A stretch of 64,000 bases of DNA from Ancylobacter vacuolatus (GCF_030813595.1 NZ_JAUSUH010000002.1:434001-498000), one strand, 5' to 3'; shown: positions 16,277-25,995, counted from the first letter of the stretch. Notes: generated from the sequence alone by a model not told the origin. Program-made: numbers and translations.

Positions 16277-17404
16277 CTACGCCTGGGAGAGGCCCTGCCC
16301 CAGCGCCTCGATGAAGGCCTGGCATGCGTGCAGTTCATCCAGGCGGATGAACTCGTTCGGCTTGTGCGCGCGGTCGATGTCGCCGGGTCCGCAGATGATC
16401 GCGGCAATGCCCGCCTCCTGGTAGAGCCCGGCTTCCGTGCCATAGCTGACGGCCGCAAGAGAGGGTTTCCCCGTCAACCTTTCCACCAGAGCGGCCAGCG
16501 GCGCATCGGCGGGCAGGGAGAGCGCGGGATAGTCGCTCAGCGTCTCCCACGTCGCGTTGACGCCGCGCGCGGCGAGCGAGCGGATGACGGCGTGGACGGG
16601 TTCGAGCAGCGCGCGCGGCACAAGGCCGGGAATGGCGCGGGCCTCCAGATCAGCGACGCACAGATCGGGAATGATGTTGAGCGCCTGCCCGCCCCTGATC
16701 GTGCCGATCTGCATCGAAGCGTAAGGGGGCTCGAAGATCGGGTCCTGCGGCCCCTTCTCCAAGGCCTTCGCCGTCTCCACCGCCCGTGCCAGCACCTCGG
16801 CCATCAGGTGGATGGCGTTGAGCCCCTGGTCCGGACGCGAGGAATGGCCAGCGCGCCCTTCGATCCGGAGGCGGGCCGCCGCCTTGCCCTTATGGGCGCG
16901 CACGCCGCTCATGTCGCTCGGCTCGCCGATGATGGCGCCGAGAGGGCGCGCGCACAGCTCCGGCAAGCGCGCGATGAGGTGCGGCGCGCCGAGGCATCCG
17001 GCCTCCTCGTCATAGGAGAAGGCGAAATGGAGGGGACAGTCCAGCCGGCCGGCCTTGAGAGCCGGAACGCTGGCGAGCACCGCCGCGAGAAACCCCTTCA
17101 TGTCGCTGGTGCCGCGCCCGAAGAGCGCATCGCCCTCCGCCCGGAGCGTGAAGGGATCGGAACGCCATTCCGTCTCCCCGGCGGGCACCACATCCATGTG
17201 CCCCGAGAGGATGTAGCCGGGCCGGTCGCGCGGCCCCAGCGTGGCGAACAGATTGGCGCGGTCGCCTTCCGGGCCGGGCAGAACGCGCACTTCGACGCAA
17301 TGGCTTTCCAGATAGGCGCGGATCCAGGCGACAATCGCGCCATTCGGGGTGCCGACGACCGAGGGAAAGCTCACCAGGCGTTCGAGAATCTGCACGGCGT
17401 TCAT
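16277..17404 (-). CDS. argE: Acetylornithine deacetylase-like M20 peptidase
   Basis: 375 residues. The M20 metal site is visible: H69-M-D71 in 'LSGHMDVVPAGE', D101 in 'GRGTSDMKGF', and E133-E134 in 'YDEEAGCLGAP'. 'GRAGHSSRPDQGLNAI' is the dimerisation-domain histidine region and 'FGTE/YGTEAGLYQ' the C-terminal metal part. ArgE hydrolyses N-acetylornithine to ornithine. Located beside an agmatinase-family operon on the same strand (111-bp gap), it could instead deacylate another N-acyl amino acid. Confidence 0.85.
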   Translation of the reverse strand: MNAVQILERLVSFPSVVGTPNGAIVAWIRAYLESHCVEVRVLPGPEGDRANLFATLGPRDRPGYILSGHMDVVPAGETEWRSDPFTLRAEGDALFGRGTSDMKGFLAAVLASVPALKAGRLDCPLHFAFSYDEEAGCLGAPHLIARLPELCARPLGAIIGEPSDMSGVRAHKGKAAARLRIEGRAGHSSRPDQGLNAIHLMAEVLARAVETAKALEKGPQDPIFEPPYASMQIGTIRGGQALNIIPDLCVADLEARAIPGLVPRALLEPVHAVIRSLAARGVNATWETLSDYPALSLPADAPLAALVERLTGKPSLAAVSYGTEAGLYQEAGIAAIICGPGDIDRAHKPNEFIRLDELHACQAFIEALGQGLSQA

Positions 17405-17515
17405 GAAAGCGGCATCCGGGAAGGAACGAGGGCCCTGCGGACCCGAGGGGCGTATCAGAGCGTCGCCGGGAGGCGCGCGGCGTCAACAGGGCGCGCGCCC
17501 CGTGCGGACGGACGC

Positions 17516-18469
17516 CTATTTGGCGCCGAAATAACCGGCCCGGACGGCGGCGCCGACGAGGTTCACGATCAGACGCCCGGCGGTGATGCAGGTGATGTCG
17601 TTGACGTCGGTGGCCGGGGTGATTTCCACCACATCCATGCCGACCACGCGGCCCTTGTTCACCAGGCCGTGGATCAGGCTTCTCGCCTGCATGAAGGTCA
17701 TGCCGCCGGCGCAGGGGGCGGCGACCCCCGGGGCGATGCCGGGCTCGAACGCGTCGAGATCGACGGTGATGTAGTAGCGCCCCCCGGCTGGGATCCTGTC
17801 GAGTACGTGCTGGATGCCGCGCTCATGCAGCTCATAGGAGGAGATGAGATGCGCGCCATAGGCCCGGGCGGCATCGAACTCCTCCTGACGGCCGCTGCCG
17901 CTGGCGTGGAGGCCGATCTGGAAGATCTCGCCGATATGATCCATTTCCGAGGCCCGGCGGATCGGGCTGGAGAGCCCGTGCGTGACGCCGTTGATCTCCT
18001 CGCGCCAGTCGAGATGCTGGTCGATCTGGATGAGGGTGATCGGTCCCTGGCCGTCGAGCGCCTTCAGCACCGGGATCGGGATCGAATGATCGCCGCCGAG
18101 GATGATCGGCATCGCGCCTGAGGCCACGATCTTGCGCACCACCTGCTCGGCGCGCGCGAGATGCTGCTTCAGCTCGCGCGGATCTGCATAGACGTCGCCG
18201 CAATCCACCGCGCGGATCGGCCGGTTGTCGTAGAGCGGCCCGCCAATGTCGAAATCATAGCGTTCGATGGCGCGGAGAATCCGGCCCGTCGCCCGGCGCA
18301 TCGCCAGCGCGCCGCGGCTCTGGTCGCTGGCGATCTCGCCGAAAGTGTAGGATTCGCCATAGGGTATGCCGAGATAGGCGATATCCGCGCGGAGCGCGTC
18401 GAGATCGGTGCAGGGCTCGGAATAGAGAAAGGTCTGATGTTCGGCCTTGGCGGGGATGGTCAGAGGCAT
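17516..18469 (-). CDS. Agmatinase/ureohydrolase-family protein
   Basis: 317 residues from ATG 18469, which has AAGGA eight bases upstream; a longer frame exists. Ureohydrolase metal ligands are present: H128 in 'GGDHSIPI', D150/H152/D154 in 'IQIDQHLDW', D237/D239 in 'ITVDLDAF', and E282 in 'MDVVEITPATD'. The family hydrolyses guanidino groups to urea (agmatine, guanidinobutyrate and others). The segment usually read as PGTGTPEPGG is here PGVAAPCAGG, so the substrate may differ from agmatine. It is the last gene of the RidA-SBP-PrpD-ABC operon. Confidence 0.85.
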   Translation of the reverse strand: MPLTIPAKAEHQTFLYSEPCTDLDALRADIAYLGIPYGESYTFGEIASDQSRGALAMRRATGRILRAIERYDFDIGGPLYDNRPIRAVDCGDVYADPRELKQHLARAEQVVRKIVASGAMPIILGGDHSIPIPVLKALDGQGPITLIQIDQHLDWREEINGVTHGLSSPIRRASEMDHIGEIFQIGLHASGSGRQEEFDAARAYGAHLISSYELHERGIQHVLDRIPAGGRYYITVDLDAFEPGIAPGVAAPCAGGMTFMQARSLIHGLVNKGRVVGMDVVEITPATDVNDITCITAGRLIVNLVGAAVRAGYFGAK

Positions 18470-18563
18470 GCACGTTGTCCTTGTCGTCGATGTCGCGTCG
18501 GGCGCAGGCGACGGGCGCGCCCCGGCGGGCACCGCCCGCCCGTGACGGGTGGGCCGGGGTGCG

Positions 18564-19358
18564 TCAGTGTCCCAGGATCTGGCTGAGGAACAGCCGGGTG
18601 CGCTCGTGCTGCGGGTTGGAGAAGAACGCTTCCGGCTCGTTCATCTCGATGATCTGCCCGGCATCCATGAAGATCACCCGGTTGGCGACCTGGCGGGCGA
18701 AGCCCATTTCATGCGTCACGCACAGCATGGTCATGCCCTCTTCCGCCAGGCTCACCATGGTCTCCAGCACTTCCTTGACCATTTCCGGGTCGAGCGCCGA
18801 GGTCGGCTCGTCGAACAGCATGATCTTCGGCTTCATGCACAAGGCGCGGGCGATGGCGACGCGCTGCTGCTGGCCGCCGGAGAGCTGGCCGGGATATTTA
18901 TGCGCCTGCTCGGGGATCTTCACCTTGGCGAGGAAGTGCATCGCCAGCTCGTCCGCCTCCTTCTTCGGCATCTTGCGGACCCAGATCGGCGCCAGCGTCA
19001 GATTCTCCAGAATGGTGAGATGCGGGAACAGGTTGAAGTGCTGGAAGCACATGCCGACCTCGCGGCGGATCTCGTCGATCCGCTTGAGGTCGTTGGTCAG
19101 CTCGATGCCGTCGACCACGATCGAGCCCTGCTGGTGTTCCTCCAGCCGGTTGATGCAGCGGATCATGGTCGACTTGCCCGAGCCCGACGGCCCGCAAATG
19201 ACGATGCGCTCGCCGCGGTTCACGGTGAGGTCGATGTCGCGCAGCACGTGGAAGTCGCCATACCATTTGTTGACGCCGACCAGTTCGATGGCCGCGCCTG
19301 AGGACGCGGAGACGGGAAGGGCGGGCGCGAGGGCGGCGGACGGGGCGAGGTTCGACAT
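18564..19358 (-). CDS. Polar amino-acid ABC transporter ATP-binding protein
   Basis: 264 residues. Walker [10 protein letters not shown] (56-64), Q-loop '[11 protein letters not shown]', signature '[15 protein letters not shown]' (159-173), Walker B '[13 protein letters not shown]', and switch His in 'VTHEMGFAR'. This is the GlnQ/AotP class. ATG 19358 is chosen because the frame further upstream is antisense to the permease. It energises the two permeases encoded directly upstream in the same operon. Confidence 0.92.
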   Translation of the reverse strand: MSNLAPSAALAPALPVSASSGAAIELVGVNKWYGDFHVLRDIDLTVNRGERIVICGPSGSGKSTMIRCINRLEEHQQGSIVVDGIELTNDLKRIDEIRREVGMCFQHFNLFPHLTILENLTLAPIWVRKMPKKEADELAMHFLAKVKIPEQAHKYPGQLSGGQQQRVAIARALCMKPKIMLFDEPTSALDPEMVKEVLETMVSLAEEGMTMLCVTHEMGFARQVANRVIFMDAGQIIEMNEPEAFFSNPQHERTRLFLSQILGH

Positions 19359-19426
19359 GGGGAAGCGTGTGCCTTTGCGGTTCGATCGGGCGTCTGTCGG
19401 CAGGCGCGAGGGCGCGCCGGGCGCGG

Positions 19427-20071
19427 TCAGATCCGGATCCGTTTTTCCAGATGCCTGCCGCACAGCGAGATCGAGAAGCAGATGACGAAGTAGATGAACG
19501 CTACCGCGCCATAGGCGAGGAACGGCTCGAAGGTGGCGTTGGCGATGATCTGGCTGGCGCGGGTCAGCTCGACGAAGCCGACAATGGAGGCCAGCGAGGT
19601 GTTCTTGACGATCTGCACCATCAGGCCGACCGTCGGCGGGACCGACAGGCGCAGGGCCTGCGGCAGCACGATCAGCAGCATCTGCTGCCAGTGCTTGAGG
19701 CCGAGGCTGGACGAGGCTTCCCACTGCCCCTTCGGCACGGCGAGCACGCAGCCATACCAGGTCTCGGTAAGGTAGGCGCTGCTATAGACCGAGAGGCAGA
19801 GGCTCGCGGCGAACAGAGGCGTCGTCTGCACGCCCATCAGCGCCAGCCCGAAATAGACAAGGAAGAGCTGCATCAGCAGCGGCGTTCCCTGAAACAGCTG
19901 GACATAGAGCCGCACCGGCGTGCCGGCGGCGCGCGGAAACGCAAATCGCAGGCACAGCAGCAGGAGACTGACGGCGGCGCCGCCAGCGAACGCGATCAGC
20001 GACAGGTAGATCGTCCACGGCACAGCGGCGAGCAGGTTGCGGAAGACATCCCAAGTGGTGAAGTCGTTCAT
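19427..20071 (-). CDS. Amino-acid ABC transporter permease (subunit 2)
   Basis: 214 residues with about five membrane helices, HisM/GlnP type. The cytoplasmic EAA-like loop is '[29 protein letters not shown]'. The start overlaps the stop of the preceding permease gene (4 bp), indicating translational coupling. It pairs with the other permease to form the inner-membrane channel. Confidence 0.9.
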   Translation of the reverse strand: MNDFTTWDVFRNLLAAVPWTIYLSLIAFAGGAAVSLLLLCLRFAFPRAAGTPVRLYVQLFQGTPLLMQLFLVYFGLALMGVQTTPLFAASLCLSVYSSAYLTETWYGCVLAVPKGQWEASSSLGLKHWQQMLLIVLPQALRLSVPPTVGLMVQIVKNTSLASIVGFVELTRASQIIANATFEPFLAYGAVAFIYFVICFSISLCGRHLEKRIRI

Positions 20072-20748
20072 CGCTGCGCCTCCGTGGCAAAGTCCCCGTA
20101 GACGAAGCGGCGCCCGACCCAGCTCAGCATGTCCCGGAACAGGACGGCGAGGCCGAGATAGATGAGGGTGACGACGATATAGGCCTCGAAGTTCCGGAAG
20201 GTCCGGCTGGCGATCATGTTGGCTTCATAGGAAAGCTCGGCGACGGAGATCTGGCTGCACAACGCCGAGGCCAGCAGGATGATCACCAGCTGGCTGGTCA
20301 TGGCCGGCCAGACCCGCTGGAAGGCGGGCGGGAGGATGACGAGGAAGAACGCCTGCGCCGGCTTCAGCCCCAGGCTGCTGGCCGCCTCGAACTGGCCGGC
20401 GGGGGTTGCCTCAATGCCGGCGCGGATGATCTCGCAGGCATAGGCGGTAAGGTTGATCGTCAGGGCCACCAGCGCCGCCGTGACCGGATCCAGCCTCAGA
20501 CCAAGGGCCGGCAAGCCAAAGAAGATGAAGAAGATCTGGCCGAGAAACGGCGTGTTGCGGAAGAACTCGACATAGCCACGGATGAACCAGCGGAGCGCCT
20601 TCGGACCGCGCAGGCTGCCCCACGCGCACAGAGTGCCAAGCACGACACCCAGAAACGATGAGATGAGCGTGAGCATGACGGTCATGACCAGGCCGTTCAG
20701 CAGGCTCGGCCAGCTGTGGAAGACATCGATGAACGATGAAAGGTTCAT
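20068..20748 (-). CDS. Amino-acid ABC transporter permease (subunit 1)
   Basis: 226 residues with five or so membrane helices. 'LRWFIRGYVEFFRNTPFLGQIFFIFFGLP' and the EAA loop 'GQFEAASSLGLKPAQAFFLVILPPAFQRVWP' identify a HisQ-type permease. It overlaps the PrpD gene upstream by 4 bp and the next permease by 4 bp, so three genes are tightly coupled. Confidence 0.9.
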   Translation of the reverse strand: MNLSSFIDVFHSWPSLLNGLVMTVMLTLISSFLGVVLGTLCAWGSLRGPKALRWFIRGYVEFFRNTPFLGQIFFIFFGLPALGLRLDPVTAALVALTINLTAYACEIIRAGIEATPAGQFEAASSLGLKPAQAFFLVILPPAFQRVWPAMTSQLVIILLASALCSQISVAELSYEANMIASRTFRNFEAYIVVTLIYLGLAVLFRDMLSWVGRRFVYGDFATEAQR

Positions 20749-22148
20749 TCGGCGGGCATCCGGGTGAGTGAGCCTGTCAGGGCCGTGTTCAGGAGATCGC
20801 GCAGCGGGAGTTCGGCATCGAGACCGTCAAGCGCCTGCAGCAGTCGCTGCGCCGCCGGCTTTCCGAGCGTGGGTTCGGCACAGCGCAGGAATTTCGTTCG
20901 CAGATGCGCCGGGGGCACCGGATTGACGGCGGTGCCCAGCGCGTGGGTCTGGTAGCCCGCATAGGTGCGGCCATCCCGAAGGGACAGCACGACAGACGCC
21001 CCTTCCGGCGCCGCCGCACGGCGCTCCGCGTTCCACATCGGGCCGCTCACCATCCGCACGCGCGCCATCATCGCCCGCAGCGCGGGGCTGGCGAGCACAT
21101 CCTCGCGCAGATGCTCCACGCCCGGCGCGCCGAAGCACAGGGTCGCCGCGATCGCGAACTCCATGCTGAACTGCGCCTCGCGCGGGGTGGAAGGCGTCGC
21201 ATAGGCCAGATTTGCCACGACGACGGGCGGGACATCGCACAGGACGCTCTCCACCTCGTCCGCCGAAAAACCCTCGCGCACCCTGATGTCGGCCACCACG
21301 TCGACTGCCGCATGCGAGGACAGGCAGATCGGGAACTTCTTGATATCGATGCCGGGTGCCTCCAGCCGCCAGGAGCGGCCGAGATCGGCGAAAGCCGCCA
21401 TGTCGAACACGCCGTCGGTGTGGAGCGCGGCGAATCCGTTGGCATGGGTGAAAGGCTCGTCCGGCCCGCTGGCGCCGCTGGCCGCCAGAAGGGCCCATGT
21501 CAGCCCCGCCGCGCTGGCCTCACCGGCCAGAAGCGCCTTGGCGTCGGTGGCGAAGCAGCTTTTGCTGCCACCCGCGCCCGCCACGGCCAGCCCGATGCCG
21601 GCGCGCATCTGCCCCGCATCGAGCTTCAACAGGTGGCCGGCGGCGACGCAGGCGCCGATCGGGCCCAGCAGGCCGGTGGTCCACCACCCCTTATCATAGA
21701 GGTCCTGGCCGGCGGCGGCACCGACCGCGTATTCGCACTCCGCGCCGACGGTGATCGCGGTCAGGAGTTCGGCTCCCGTCGCGCCGGTCTCCTGGGCGAT
21801 GGCCATGGCGGCGGGGACGATGACGGCCGAGCCATGGACGAAGCCGGCATAGCAATTATCGTCGAAATCAAGCGCATGGGCGGCGGTTGCGTTGCACGCG
21901 GCCGCGCCCACGGCCGACAAACGGGCCGGCGCCCCCCAGACATCCGACCGGCCGGCGGAGGAATTCCGCACCGCGAACTGGCGGACGAGGCCCGCCACCG
22001 GCGTGCCGGCGCCGGCGAGGGCGACGCCGACCGTATCGATCACGCACGCCTTCGCGATGCGACGAATGCGATCGGGAATGTCGGCGGCACGCGCGGCCGA
22101 GCCCCACTCCGCCAGAAGGCGCGAGGGATTGCGGGGAGTGGGACTCAT
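20745..22148 (-). CDS. MmgE/PrpD-family protein
   Basis: 467 residues. 'ACVIDTVGVALAGAGTPV', 'AACNATAAHALDFDDNCYAGFVHGSAVIVPAAMAIAQE' and 'IDIKKFPICLSSHAAVDVV' are hallmark segments of the MmgE/PrpD fold (2-methylcitrate dehydratase, cis-aconitate decarboxylase and many uncharacterised lyases). The role here is not known; it sits between a solute-binding protein and permease genes, so it probably acts on the imported compound or its product. Confidence 0.88.
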   Translation of the reverse strand: MSPTPRNPSRLLAEWGSAARAADIPDRIRRIAKACVIDTVGVALAGAGTPVAGLVRQFAVRNSSAGRSDVWGAPARLSAVGAAACNATAAHALDFDDNCYAGFVHGSAVIVPAAMAIAQETGATGAELLTAITVGAECEYAVGAAAGQDLYDKGWWTTGLLGPIGACVAAGHLLKLDAGQMRAGIGLAVAGAGGSKSCFATDAKALLAGEASAAGLTWALLAASGASGPDEPFTHANGFAALHTDGVFDMAAFADLGRSWRLEAPGIDIKKFPICLSSHAAVDVVADIRVREGFSADEVESVLCDVPPVVVANLAYATPSTPREAQFSMEFAIAATLCFGAPGVEHLREDVLASPALRAMMARVRMVSGPMWNAERRAAAPEGASVVLSLRDGRTYAGYQTHALGTAVNPVPPAHLRTKFLRCAEPTLGKPAAQRLLQALDGLDAELPLRDLLNTALTGSLTRMPAE

Positions 22149-22187
22149 CGCGACCCGCCTGCACCAAATGCCATTCGCAACGGTTGA

Positions 22188-22970
22188 TTACTCGGGCAGC
22201 TCGCCGGCGGGGGCGCCGAGCCACTTCACCGACAGCCGGTCGATCTCGCCGCTAGCCTTGGCCTCGCGGATGATCGCGTTGACCTTGTCCAGCAGCTTCT
22301 GCTCGCCCTTCACCACGCCGACATAGCAGGGGGCGTTCGCCAGCACGATCTTCAGCTCGAGATCGAGATCCGGGTTGCGGCGCTTGATGGCGGCGGCGAC
22401 GGGAGTGCCGGAGGCGAACATCTCCACCTGGCCGGACATGAACGCCGCGATGGTGCTGTTATTGTCCTCGAAGCGCTTCACCACCGCCTTCGGCGCGAGG
22501 TCCTCGAGTTCCTTGTCCTGCATCGAGCCGCGCGTGACCGAGATGGACTTGCCAGAGAGGTCGGCATAGTCCTTCACCGCTGGCTCCTTCTTGCCGAACA
22601 CGGCATCGAAGAACGGCGAATAGGCGATGCTGAAGTCGATCACCTTCGCGCGCTCCTCGGTCTTTCCGAGCGAGGAGATGGTGAGGTCGGTCTTGCCCGA
22701 CTGGAGATAGGCGACGCGGTTGGGCGCGGTGACCGGCACAAGCTCGACCTTCACGCCGAGCTTCTCGCCGATCAGGTTGGCGACATCGATGTCCATGCCG
22801 CGCGGCTGCATGTCGGCGCCGACCGAGCCGAACGGGGGGTAGTCGGTCGGCACGGCGACGCGGATGGTCTTGCGGGCGATGATGTCGTCCAGCGCGTCGG
22901 CGACGGCCGGAACGGTGCCAAGCGTCGCCATGAAACCGATGGCGGCGGCGAACAGAATACGTGCGGTCAT
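22188..22970 (-). CDS. Amino-acid ABC transporter solute-binding protein
   Basis: 260 residues. Signal peptide to about 'PAVADA' (26), then a family 3 solute-binding domain: 'IRVAVPTDYPPFGSVGADMQPRGMDIDVANLIGEKLGVKVELVPV', 'DLTISSLGKTEERAKVIDFSIAYSPFFDAVFGKK', 'GKSISVTRGSMQDKEL'. It captures a polar amino acid or related amine in the periplasm for the permeases encoded downstream. Gap to the PrpD gene is 39 bp. Confidence 0.92.
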   Translation of the reverse strand: MTARILFAAAIGFMATLGTVPAVADALDDIIARKTIRVAVPTDYPPFGSVGADMQPRGMDIDVANLIGEKLGVKVELVPVTAPNRVAYLQSGKTDLTISSLGKTEERAKVIDFSIAYSPFFDAVFGKKEPAVKDYADLSGKSISVTRGSMQDKELEDLAPKAVVKRFEDNNSTIAAFMSGQVEMFASGTPVAAAIKRRNPDLDLELKIVLANAPCYVGVVKGEQKLLDKVNAIIREAKASGEIDRLSVKWLGAPAGELPE

Positions 22971-23070
22971 TGCCTACACCCTTATTGCTGGAAGGTTGAT
23001 GTTGTCGGGCGATTCCGCAGGGTCGCCCGCGGAACCGTCATGGCCGGCCGGAGCCGAGTGTGAGCGGCAC

Positions 23071-23484
23071 TCAGTCCGGAATAACGGCCGTCGCGTCCAC
23101 TTCGACGAGATATTCGGTGCGGGCGAAGGCGGTGACGACGATACCGGTCGAGACCGGAAAGACGCCCTTGAGCCAGCGGCCGACCACCCGATACACGTCC
23201 TCGCGGTAGCGGGGATCGGAGATGTAGATCGTCAGCTTGCAGATGTGATCGAGCTGGCTGCCGCATTCCTTGAGCAGCATGTCGATATTCTTCATGGCCT
23301 GCTCGGTCTGGCCCGCCACGTCACCAATGCATACGCATTTGGACGTATCGAGATCCTGTCCGATCTGGCCACGCAAATAGACAGTGGTTCCGCGAGCGAT
23401 GACGGCCTGACAGAGATCGTTGTCGATGCTCTGCTCGGGATAGGTCACTTTGGTATTGAACTTACGGATTCGGGTGTGGGCCAT
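23071..23484 (-). CDS. RidA-family (Rid) protein
   Basis: 137 residues, single Rid domain: 'VYLRGQIGQDLDT', 'GQTEQAMKNIDMLLKECGSQLDHICKLTIYISDPRYREDVYRVV' and the end 'ARTEYLVEVDATAVIPD', which keeps the Arg and Glu of the Rid active-site pocket. Rid proteins hydrolyse reactive enamine/imine intermediates from PLP or oxidase chemistry. As first gene of the operon it implies that breakdown of the imported substrate yields an imine. Confidence 0.88.
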   Translation of the reverse strand: MAHTRIRKFNTKVTYPEQSIDNDLCQAVIARGTTVYLRGQIGQDLDTSKCVCIGDVAGQTEQAMKNIDMLLKECGSQLDHICKLTIYISDPRYREDVYRVVGRWLKGVFPVSTGIVVTAFARTEYLVEVDATAVIPD

Positions 23485-23657
23485 CGTCGCATTCCTGATT
23501 GTGCTTGTGCGCGAGCCTCATAAACAGACTCAAGGTCGAGACCTACAGGGAACTCGGCGCGGGTATTCTTATGAGCGTCGTAACCTTACGAAGGCCGTCA
23601 CATAACGAAAAGCGATTTTTTTGTGACCTATGTTTCGTTTTTTGATATGTATCACGC
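23485..23657. promoter_or_regulatory. Divergent control region, RidA operon / LysR gene
   Basis: AT-rich for this window. Two dyads are visible: CGTAA-CC-TTACG (23579-23590) and the spaced pair AACGAAA (23604-23610) / TTTCGTT (23633-23639). Their location between a LysR gene and its divergent operon fits LysR operator sites; binding is inference. Confidence 0.45.
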
Positions 23658-24551
23658 ATGATGAAGCTTGATTTTGACGAGCGGGATCTGCGGTCGCTGC
23701 GGGTGTTCTGTGCGGTCGCGGAGGCGGGCGGGTTTGCGGCGGCCGAGAAAAAGCTCGCCATGTCGAAGCCCTCGATCAGTCGCCATGTCCGCGAGGTGGA
23801 GGCGCGCCTCGGCGTCAGGCTGTGCGAAAGAGGGCGGAGCGGCTTTCGCCTGACGCCGGAGGGCGACGTGGCGCTCGACCTCGCCTCGGCCGCCTTCCAG
23901 GCGCTGGGACGCATACGCCCCGAGATCGACGCCGTGCACGGCATCTTGTCGGGGCGGCTCGCGATCGGAATCGGCGAGCACACCCTCACGCATCCCGACT
24001 GCAAACTGCCCGAAGCCCTCACCGAGATGCGGCGTCAGGCGCCGGGGGTGGAGCCGCAGATTCTGGTGATGACGTTCAATGAACTGGCGCAGTCGCTAAA
24101 TGAGGGCCGTGTCGACCTCGTCATTCGCGGCAAGTACACGGATGATCGTGACTTCTTTCACGTGCCGATCTATCGCGAGATCCACCGGGTCTATGTCGCC
24201 AATTTCGTCGACACGTCCAAGATACCCAACCTGCCTTTGGTCTATCGCCAGCACCCCTATGTGGAGCACGCGATCCGGTCCGGACGCTACCATCGCGGCC
24301 CGAACGCCGCCGGCCTCGATTCCGTCGCCGCCATGGTCGCGACCGGCTTCTACCAGGGCATGCTCCCGACCCATTACGGGGATCTCATCAAGCGACGCTT
24401 CAACCTGAATATCGAAGAGAGCAGCCCGGTCTATCAGCACGAGGGATGCGCGATCTTCTCCACCGCGCGGCCGATCAGCCAGCGCATCAAGGTGTTCCTG
24501 AACATCCTGAAGCGCGTCCATTGCTTCCGGTCGGACCGCTCGCCGGGGTGA
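23658..24551 (+). CDS. LysR-family regulator divergent from the RidA operon
   Basis: 297 residues. N-terminal HTH '[59 protein letters not shown]', then a periplasmic-binding-like effector domain ('RLAIGIGEHTLTHPDCKLPEAL', 'NELAQSLNEGRVDLVIRG'). It most likely controls the divergent RidA-ABC-agmatinase operon, with the imported compound or a metabolite as coinducer. Confidence 0.9.
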   Translation: MMKLDFDERDLRSLRVFCAVAEAGGFAAAEKKLAMSKPSISRHVREVEARLGVRLCERGRSGFRLTPEGDVALDLASAAFQALGRIRPEIDAVHGILSGRLAIGIGEHTLTHPDCKLPEALTEMRRQAPGVEPQILVMTFNELAQSLNEGRVDLVIRGKYTDDRDFFHVPIYREIHRVYVANFVDTSKIPNLPLVYRQHPYVEHAIRSGRYHRGPNAAGLDSVAAMVATGFYQGMLPTHYGDLIKRRFNLNIEESSPVYQHEGCAIFSTARPISQRIKVFLNILKRVHCFRSDRSPG

Positions 24552-24594
24552 TGGCCGGACGCCCGCACGCGGCGCCGGCATGGGTCACGCGACC

Positions 24595-25995
24595 TCACGC
24601 CATCTCCTCGCGATACTCCGTGCTGTCGCGGAGCGCGCGGAGCACGTCGTCATGGCTCAGCAATCCGCGCTCGATGGCGAGCTCGATGAACGAGCGGTGC
24701 TCGGTGGTGGCCAGTTGAACGAGCTTCGAGACTTCAGTGTAGCCCAGCCGGGGCACGAACAGCGTGGCCAGCGCGGGCGAGCGCATCAGATTGGCCAGGG
24801 AGCGCTCGCGGTCGGCCTCCACGCCGGCGACGCACCTGTCGGCAAACAGGCGCGTCGAGCGGGTGAGCAGGTCGATCGACCCCAGCAGCCGGGAGGCGAT
24901 GACCGGCTCGAAATGATTGATTTCGAGCTGGCCGTGCAGGCAGGCCAGCGAGATCGCCGCATCATTGCCCACCACCGCGAACGCCACCTGCTGCATCATC
25001 ATCGGCAGCACCGGATTGACCTTGCCGGGCATGATCGAGGAGCCCGGCTGCACGGCGGGCAGCTTCAGTTCGCCGATCCCGGCCTGGCCATCGGAGGAGA
25101 GGATCACGAGGTCCGAGGCGATCTTGCCGATCACCTCCGCACCGATGCGGATTTCGGCGGAAATGCGGGCGAAGCCGTCGGCGTTCTGCATGGCGTCGAA
25201 CAGGTCGGCACCCGGCCGGACAGGCGCGCCGACGAGCCGGCCCAGATGGCGGTACACCGCCGCGCGATAGCCCGGCGCCGCGCCGAACCCGGTGCCGATC
25301 GCCGTTCCGCCCAGCGGCAGCACCAGCATCTCCTCGCGGGCGCGGGCGAGGCTGCCGGCGGCGCGGCGGATCGCGGACGCATAGCCGCCAAACGCCTGGC
25401 CAAGCCGCATCGGCTGCCCCGCCTGCATGCAGGTTCGGCCGAGCCGCAGCACCTCGTCGAACGCAACTGCCCGCCGGTCAAAGGTCTCGGCCAGATGGGC
25501 CAGCGCGGCAACCAGCGCCTGCGACGTGTCAAAGACGGCGAGCTTCACCGCCGCCGGCACCACGTCATTGGTCGACTGCCCGCTATTGACGTGGTCATTG
25601 GGGTGGAGGCGGGCATAGTCGCCCGGCTGGCCGCCAAGTAGCTGCAGTGCCCGGTTCGCCAGCACCTCGTTGATGTTCATGTTGATTGAGGTGCCGCCAG
25701 AACCCTCCAGCAGATCGACGATGAACTGCTCGCCGTGATGTCCCTGTTCGACCTCGATCGCCGCGCGGATGATCGCCTCGGCCAGATCGGGCGCAATCAC
25801 GCCGATTTCCGCGTTCGCCGCCGCCGCCGCTTGCTTTATGCGGGCGAGCGCCCGCAGCAGCGCCGGCTCGTGCGCGAGCTTGTGGCAGGAAATGTCGAAA
25901 TTCTCCCCGCCCCGGAGGGTGGAGATTCCGTACAGCGCCGCCTGCGGCAAGAGCCGCGAGCCCAGGCTGTCCGTGTCGGTTCGCGTCGTCGGCAT
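24595..25995 (-). CDS. aspA: Aspartate ammonia-lyase
   Basis: 466 residues from ATG 25995 (ATG 26007 also possible). The fumarase/aspartase signature 'GSSIMPGKVNPVLPMMMQQVAF' supplies the catalytic serine loop. 'SGGTSINMNINEVLANRALQLLG', 'NDHVNSGQSTNDVVPAAVKLAV' and 'LPLGGTAIGTGFGA' are conserved substrate-binding segments; the N-M-N-I-N-E form favours aspartase over fumarase. It converts aspartate to fumarate and ammonia. Its neighbours are LysR genes and an amino-acid transporter, consistent with amino-acid catabolism. Confidence 0.85.
   Translation of the reverse strand: MPTTRTDTDSLGSRLLPQAALYGISTLRGGENFDISCHKLAHEPALLRALARIKQAAAAANAEIGVIAPDLAEAIIRAAIEVEQGHHGEQFIVDLLEGSGGTSINMNINEVLANRALQLLGGQPGDYARLHPNDHVNSGQSTNDVVPAAVKLAVFDTSQALVAALAHLAETFDRRAVAFDEVLRLGRTCMQAGQPMRLGQAFGGYASAIRRAAGSLARAREEMLVLPLGGTAIGTGFGAAPGYRAAVYRHLGRLVGAPVRPGADLFDAMQNADGFARISAEIRIGAEVIGKIASDLVILSSDGQAGIGELKLPAVQPGSSIMPGKVNPVLPMMMQQVAFAVVGNDAAISLACLHGQLEINHFEPVIASRLLGSIDLLTRSTRLFADRCVAGVEADRERSLANLMRSPALATLFVPRLGYTEVSKLVQLATTEHRSFIELAIERGLLSHDDVLRALRDSTEYREEMA

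Noticed and set aside
15666-16325. Minus ORF of 219 codons beginning in the argE 3' part and running into tRNA-Arg
   Set aside because: Its end is antisense to tRNA and the body has no homology; only the fecR stub in another frame looks genuine.
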